A stretch of 64,000 nt of DNA from Burkholderiales bacterium C2 (GTDB lineage: Bacteria; Pseudomonadota; Gammaproteobacteria; Burkholderiales; Burkholderiaceae_C), in NCBI GenBank assembly GCA_005503085.1, contig SCOI01000001.1:62001-126000 (forward strand), read 5' to 3'. Shown here in pieces: positions 59,673 to 64,000 of the stretch. The position numbers and the translations under genes were made by a program. The stretch's first letter is position 1. Each line of letters starts with the position of its first letter. The notes under the pieces were generated by a model. It was given only the letters and a program-made list of their open reading frames with translations. It had not been told where the DNA came from and made no database searches.

Positions 59673-59921
59673 TCAGGCCGCCAGCTGCTCTTGCAGCACC
59701 AGCGCGATCAGCGCATAGGAGGTGGCATTGGCGGCATCCTCGTCGGGAATGGCCACGCCAAAGCTCTCCTCCAGCGCCAGCACCAGATTCATCTGCTTCA
59801 GCGAATCCCAGCCCGGCACATTGTCCATGCTGGAAGCCTCGTCGAGGCTGGCGGCATCGACCTCCAGCACCGTGGCCATCACCTGTTTCAGCAGCGCGTG
59901 ATCAAGCTTGCTCGTCGTCAT
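59673..59921 (-). CDS. Acyl carrier protein
   Basis: An 82-residue ACP with the phosphopantetheine attachment Ser40 in VPGWDSLKQMNLVLALEE. Acidic helix pattern as expected. Starts with ATG 59921, overlapping the FkbH gene by 20 bases; a longer frame upstream lies inside that gene. A dedicated carrier for the cluster acyl chemistry, distinct from the housekeeping ACP. Confidence 0.92.
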   Translation of the reverse strand: MTTSKLDHALLKQVMATVLEVDAASLDEASSMDNVPGWDSLKQMNLVLALEESFGVAIPDEDAANATSYALIALVLQEQLAA

Positions 59922-61749
59922 CTTCTTGCAACTCCACCCAGGCGCTCTCGGCCAGCACAAGACCCTCGAGCGCGGATTCATAGGCACGGGCGCCCTCGCC
60001 CATCTCGTCAATCATCTCGTCCGTCATGTCGACCCGGTGCAAACCGAGCCGATCAAAGAAGTCTGCCACCTGGGCGTTCTTCGCGGTGGGCAGATAAGAC
60101 GCCCTGAGCAGGCGCTTACCGCGCGCCAGCGCATCGGCGACGACGGCCCGCCAGACGGCGAACTCGACGCCGCGTCCTATCACCCGGCAGCTCATCAGAA
60201 AGCTGTGCACCGCCACCGCATCCTCGCCCTGATCCTCACAGATCAGCACCCCGGTCAGCCCGTGATCGGCCAGCCGGTCGCTGACCGAGAAGGAATAGAT
60301 GCAGGCGGCCGGGCTGCGCGCCATCAGCGCCGCCACATCGCCGGCCTGCAGCCGCCGCGTCGTCAGATTGAACTGGTTGGACTTGGCCATCAGCTCGGCG
60401 ATGCGCGGCACTTGCGCGCTCGCATTGCGCTGCAGCCGCAGCTTCAGGCCCAGCGAGCGAAGATAGTCTTGCTGGCTGGCAAAGCCGGCCCGGGCCTCGG
60501 CGGCCTGGGCCAGGGCCTTGTACTGGCCGGTCTTGTGGCGGCTCTCGGCACTGACGCCGCCGGCCGTGAACAGCGGCGCGATCTGGTCGCGCAACAGGGC
60601 CGGATAGTCCTGCAAGGCCTTGACCGGCACCTGGAACACCCGCACCTGGGGCAGCTGCTCGCGCACCGCCTCGATCTCGAAGGCCGAGTCGTCGACGAAG
60701 ACAAAGCTCTCCAGCCCCAGATTCAGCTCACGCGCCAGCGCGCGCAGATTGCTGGGCTTGTCATCCCAGTTGACCTTCTTGGCCACCAGCTGCGCGTCAC
60801 CCAGCACCATGTCCGGGTGCCGGGCCAGCACCTCGTCGACATCGGCCGCATTGTTCTTGCTGGCCAGGCACAGCAGCACACCCTGGGCCTCCAGCGCGCG
60901 CAGCTGCTGCTGCACGGTCCAGTAGACATTGCCGGGGAAGCTGTGACGGTCGAGCTTGATGCCGTCCAGCCCGTCCTCGCCGAGGATGCCGCCCCACAAG
61001 GTGTTGTCGCAGTCCAGCACCAGCACCTTGTGAAAGGCGCTGCCGAAGCCGCGCGTCGCGAGGCTGGCCTGGCGGGCCAGCCGGCCCAGGAAAGCGGATG
61101 TGTAGGGCGACTTGGCGCGGTAGTAGAAGCGCGCATCGAAGGCCTGCTCGGCGCCATGGCGGGCCAGCAGGCCGGCGGTCTCGATCAAGCGCACCTGGGA
61201 GTGGCGCGCGGCGGCGGCCGCCAGGCCGCTGTTGAAGGCCTGCAGCGCCTGCTGCTGCGGGCTGTCGGCCGCGACCTCGGGGTTCCACAGATGCGCGCCC
61301 AGCAGCAGCACCTGGCCGACGCCGCGGGCCGCCTGCAGCGCCAGCTCCAGCCGGCTCAGGTAGTCGGCTTGGGCGGCCTCGACCTCGGCGCCGTCCAGCC
61401 CGGCCAGGCGGCTTTCCCAGCCCGGCTGCAGATTGTCGAAAAAAGGCAGGATCAGCAGCAGATCGACGCCGGCCGCCGCATGGGCTTGGGCATCGCCGAT
61501 CAGATCGTCATAGCTGCCCTTGGCCACCGTCAGCCGCACACCGGCCAGATAGGCCTGGCGGCGCAGCTGGGTGGACAGCAGGTCGACCGTGATATTGGCG
61601 GCAATGCCCAGGCTCAGCGCCCTGAAGCCCGCCTCGCTGCGGTCCAGCTGCTGCAGCGCCTGCATCAGCTCGGCCAGGCTCGCGTCGGGCCGGGCCAGCG
61701 TCGCCAGCGCGGCCTGCTCGCTGGCCACCGTCAGCAGGCCCGTCACCAT
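59902..61749 (-). CDS. FkbH-like HAD-superfamily protein
   Basis: A 615-residue multidomain protein. HAD motif KVLVLDCDNTLWGG has the catalytic Asp pair at 246 and 248; motif KVNWDDKPSNLRALA and FVFVDDSAFEIEAVR continue the domain. The N-terminal 240 residues form an SGNH-like region common in long FkbH proteins, and the C-terminal part resembles a GNAT-type acyltransferase (LTTRRL; HSFLMSCRVIGRGVEF; DFFDRLGL). FkbH enzymes load glyceryl groups from bisphosphoglycerate onto ACP, and the neighbouring ACP makes that plausible here. Overlaps the MaoC-SDR stop by seven bases. Confidence 0.9.
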   Translation of the reverse strand: MVTGLLTVASEQAALATLARPDASLAELMQALQQLDRSEAGFRALSLGIAANITVDLLSTQLRRQAYLAGVRLTVAKGSYDDLIGDAQAHAAAGVDLLLILPFFDNLQPGWESRLAGLDGAEVEAAQADYLSRLELALQAARGVGQVLLLGAHLWNPEVAADSPQQQALQAFNSGLAAAAARHSQVRLIETAGLLARHGAEQAFDARFYYRAKSPYTSAFLGRLARQASLATRGFGSAFHKVLVLDCDNTLWGGILGEDGLDGIKLDRHSFPGNVYWTVQQQLRALEAQGVLLCLASKNNAADVDEVLARHPDMVLGDAQLVAKKVNWDDKPSNLRALARELNLGLESFVFVDDSAFEIEAVREQLPQVRVFQVPVKALQDYPALLRDQIAPLFTAGGVSAESRHKTGQYKALAQAAEARAGFASQQDYLRSLGLKLRLQRNASAQVPRIAELMAKSNQFNLTTRRLQAGDVAALMARSPAACIYSFSVSDRLADHGLTGVLICEDQGEDAVAVHSFLMSCRVIGRGVEFAVWRAVVADALARGKRLLRASYLPTAKNAQVADFFDRLGLHRVDMTDEMIDEMGEGARAYESALEGLVLAESAWVELQEDDDEQA

Positions 61750-62945
61750 GCCATCGATCCCCCGCCATTGACCCGCAGGTTCTGGCCGGTGATGTAGGCG
61801 GCCTCGTCCGAGGCCAGAAAGGCGACCGCGCCGGCCGTGTCCTCGGGCTCGGCGAGGCGGCGCAACGGCGTCTGGCGTGCGGCCATCAGCTGCTGTTTCT
61901 CGGACACGCCGGCGATGAACCCGGTGTTGGTCATGCCCGGTGAGACCAGATTGACCGTGATGCCCAGCGGACCGAGCTCGGCCGCCAGATAACGGGTCAG
62001 GGTGGACAGCGCACCCTTGGCGATCGCGTAGGCGGTCCAGCCGGCCACCGGTACGCCGTCCCAGGACTGCGAGCCCAGCGAGACGATGCGGCCGCCACCG
62101 GCCGCCTGCATCGCCGGCTTGCAGGCCTGGATCATCAGCAGCGCGCTCTTGAGCTGGCCGTCCAGATGCTGCTGCACCTCGTCCCAGCCCAGCTCGTCGA
62201 TGCTGCGCGCAATGATGCGGGGCGAGGCCGCATTGACCAGCAGGCTGACGCCGCCGAAGCGGGCGCTAGCCTCCTGCACCAGCCGCGCCGCACCCTCGGC
62301 GCTGGCCACATCGGCCTGCACCGCGACCGCACGCGCGCCGCCTTCCTTCAGCCGCGCGACCAGGGCCTCGGCCTTGTCGCGGCTGCTCAGATAGTTAACG
62401 ACCACGGCAAAGCCCTGGGCCGCCAGCTTCTCGCAGATCGCCCGGCCGATGCCGCCGGCGCCGCCGGTGACGATGGCCACCTGGAGCCGCGCTGCGGGCG
62501 TGCTGGGCTTGGGCTTGGGCGGCTCCAGCAGCTTGACCTTGCCGCCGCCGCTGAGCACCAGCTGGCCATGCTGGTTGACGATGCGGGTGTCCAGCTCCAG
62601 CAGGCGCTCGCGGGGGTGGATCTTCAGCACGGTGCAGCTGACGGTCAGCGTGTCGCCCAGGCGCACCGGCAGCTTGAAGTCCATCGCTTGCGACACCCAC
62701 AGCGCGCCCGGACCCGGCAGCTTGGTGCCGATCACGGTCGAGATGAAGGAGGCGCCCAGCATGCCGTGGACCACGATCTCCTTGAACGAGGTCTCGCTGG
62801 CGTAGTCCGGGTCCACATGCAGCGGGTTGTCGTCGCCGGTGAGCTCGACGAAGCGGCGGATGTCGGCCTCGGTGATGGTCTTGCTGAGCGACTGGCTGTC
62901 GCCTTCCTTGACCGACTCGAAGTCGGCAAACACGGCGGTCGTCAT
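61743..62945 (-). CDS. Fusion of MaoC-like hydratase and short-chain reductase
   Basis: A 400-residue two-domain enzyme. Residues 1-140 are a MaoC hot-dog hydratase (LTGDDNPLHVDPDYASET, with Asp38 and His43 as the catalytic dyad; VHGMLGASFISTVIG). A Pro-rich linker (EPPKPKPSTP) leads to an SDR domain at 155-400 with TGGAGGIGR (160-168), a Ser in SLGSQSWDG and YAIAK (YxxxK). By analogy it reduces a 3-ketoacyl-ACP and hydrates or dehydrates the product. Start overlaps the KAS III stop (ATGA). The two activities are separate genes in normal fatty-acid synthesis. Confidence 0.9.
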   Translation of the reverse strand: MTTAVFADFESVKEGDSQSLSKTITEADIRRFVELTGDDNPLHVDPDYASETSFKEIVVHGMLGASFISTVIGTKLPGPGALWVSQAMDFKLPVRLGDTLTVSCTVLKIHPRERLLELDTRIVNQHGQLVLSGGGKVKLLEPPKPKPSTPAARLQVAIVTGGAGGIGRAICEKLAAQGFAVVVNYLSSRDKAEALVARLKEGGARAVAVQADVASAEGAARLVQEASARFGGVSLLVNAASPRIIARSIDELGWDEVQQHLDGQLKSALLMIQACKPAMQAAGGGRIVSLGSQSWDGVPVAGWTAYAIAKGALSTLTRYLAAELGPLGITVNLVSPGMTNTGFIAGVSEKQQLMAARQTPLRRLAEPEDTAGAVAFLASDEAAYITGQNLRVNGGGSMAW

Positions 62946-63973
62946 TGCGGCGCTCCCAGGGTCCAGCGCCAGACACTGGCGGCGAAATTGAAACCGGCGC
63001 CGACCCCGGCCAGCGCGACCAGATCGCCCGGCTTCAGATGGCCGGCGCGCTGCGCCTCCGACAGCGCGATCGCCAGCGAGGCCGAGCCGCTGTTGCCGAT
63101 CTGGGCCACATTGGTATAGGTCTTGTCCATGCCCAGGCCCAGCTTGCGCACCAGGTACTCGATCAGGCGCAGATTGGCCTGGTGGAAGACCATGAAGTCC
63201 AGCGCCTTGACATCGACGCCGGACTTGGCGCAGGCGCGCTTGATGGTCGGCGGCAGATGGGTGATGGCCTGCTTCCAGGTGGCGATGCCGTTCATCTCCA
63301 TCAGGTCGACCGCGGCATCGAAGGGCCGGCCGTTATTGGCGAAAGAGGCGCCGCCGCCGCGCAGCCGCACCGCCTCGTAGTTGGACGGGTCGGTATGGAA
63401 GGCCGAGGCCTGGATGCCCTGCCCCGCCTCGGCCGGACCCAGCACGGCGGCGCCGGCGCCGTCGCTCAGATAGATCGCGGTATTGGCGTCGCGGCGGTCG
63501 ATATAGCGGCTGCACAGCTCCACGCCGATCACCAGCGCATGGCCCACCTCGGGATCGACCCGCATGCGGTCCGAGGCCGTGGTCAGCCCGGCGACGAAGC
63601 CTGAGCAATTGGCCTGCAGATCGAAGGTCTGGGCCCTGGCCGCGCCCAGCTGCTGGGCCACCTTGGCCGACAGCGGCGGAAACTGGTAGTCGCCCGAGAA
63701 GGTGCAGCAGACGATCAGGCCCAGCTGTTCGGGCGCGATGCCGGCCATCTCCAGCGCCTGGCGTGCGGCGGCCAGCGCATAGCCCCAGGCCGTGTCCTCG
63801 GGCGCGGCGATGTAGCGGCGCTCGATGCCGGTCTTCTCGACGATCCATTCGGGCGTCACATCGAGGCTGCGGCACAGGCTCTCGTTGTCCTCGAACTGGG
63901 CCGGCAGATGGTGGCCGACGCCGAGGATGGCGACAGCGGGCAGATGGGGATTGAGGGGGTTCAGCACGGTCAT
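62942..63973 (-). CDS. Beta-ketoacyl-ACP synthase III-like protein
   Basis: A 343-residue condensing enzyme. The Cys-His-Asn triad is Cys123 (QANCSGFVAGL), His264 (FHQANLRLIEYL) and Asn294 (QIGNSGSASLAIAL). The N-terminus VAILGVGHHLPAQFEDN and DGAGAAVLG are typical. It would condense an acyl-CoA with malonyl-ACP to start the cluster chain. First gene visible of the operon, preceded by only 27 bp to the window edge and by AAC-rich sequence without a clear ribosome site; a TGA at 63985-63987 may end another minus-strand gene outside the window. Confidence 0.93.
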   Translation of the reverse strand: MTVLNPLNPHLPAVAILGVGHHLPAQFEDNESLCRSLDVTPEWIVEKTGIERRYIAAPEDTAWGYALAAARQALEMAGIAPEQLGLIVCCTFSGDYQFPPLSAKVAQQLGAARAQTFDLQANCSGFVAGLTTASDRMRVDPEVGHALVIGVELCSRYIDRRDANTAIYLSDGAGAAVLGPAEAGQGIQASAFHTDPSNYEAVRLRGGGASFANNGRPFDAAVDLMEMNGIATWKQAITHLPPTIKRACAKSGVDVKALDFMVFHQANLRLIEYLVRKLGLGMDKTYTNVAQIGNSGSASLAIALSEAQRAGHLKPGDLVALAGVGAGFNFAASVWRWTLGAPQ

Positions 63974-64000
63974 ATTGTTGTTGTTCAGGCGGGCTGGGCC

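Noticed and set aside
63985-64000. End of another minus-strand gene at the right edge
   Set aside because: A TGA is present in one frame, but only four codons are visible, too few to call a gene.

Overview
The window is GC-rich, gene-dense chromosomal DNA from a betaproteobacterium. It most likely belongs to Burkholderiales near Roseateles, Pelomonas, Mitsuaria or Rubrivivax. The assignment rests on the block ygfZ-DUF4936 / mltG-tmk-holB-pilZ-tatD, a PEP-CTERM protein, the propionyl-CoA operon architecture and the codon bias; no rRNA or marker alignment could be run. I see no tRNA, rRNA, insertion sequence, prophage or CRISPR array. The species is not determined.

Layout. 1-2203: end of a probable sensor kinase, an HD-GYP response regulator and a double-receiver protein (c-di-GMP signalling). 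2323-5045: secreted 5'-nucleotidase and a PEP-CTERM protein. 5057-12742 (minus): a tightly overlapped propionyl-CoA to succinyl-CoA operon (mutase, a GNAT enzyme, MeaB, both carboxylase subunits, an epimerase-like VOC protein), with a divergent GntR/FCD regulator at 12826 and a palindrome between them. 13479-15370: a periplasmic binding protein and a RES-Xre toxin-antitoxin pair. 15452-20029: TRAP transporter plus gluconokinase, divergent from a LacI regulator, with two identical palindromic operators. 20036-25721: RND efflux pair and an MFS transporter. 25724-30876: aroC, cupin, alpha/beta hydrolase, waaA and phosphomannomutase. 31069-33337: LytS/LytTR two-component system with a Gdx/SugE-type exporter. 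33356-37773: small accessory genes and alkylation repair (Ada-AlkA fusion plus Ogt). 37882-43710: housekeeping genes.

The most unusual part is 44070-63973. A single 3237-residue protein is built almost entirely of a strict octapeptide, L-[ST]-[ST]-x-Q-[ILV]-x-[AGN]. By arithmetic it has 375 units: 373 of 8 residues and two of 9. Seventeen octapeptides form a 136-residue (408-bp) superunit that stays in register for 17 consecutive copies, and those copies were themselves duplicated in 816-bp and 1635-bp blocks. The protein ends in a domain with three EF-hand-like calcium loops and has no N-terminal signal peptide, which suggests (but does not prove) type I-like export.

Convergent to it, and separated by back-to-back terminators, lies a ten-gene minus-strand cluster. 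It combines dTDP-3-amino-sugar genes (FdtA-like and FdtB-like), two glycosyltransferases, an AlgX/AlgJ-like acetyltransferase without a signal peptide, and its own acyl-supply module (KAS III, a MaoC-SDR fusion, an FkbH-like protein, ACP and an AMP-ligase). It most likely builds an acylated amino sugar for a surface glycan or a glycoprotein. Whether the Ser/Thr-rich repeat protein is its acceptor is an open and testable idea.
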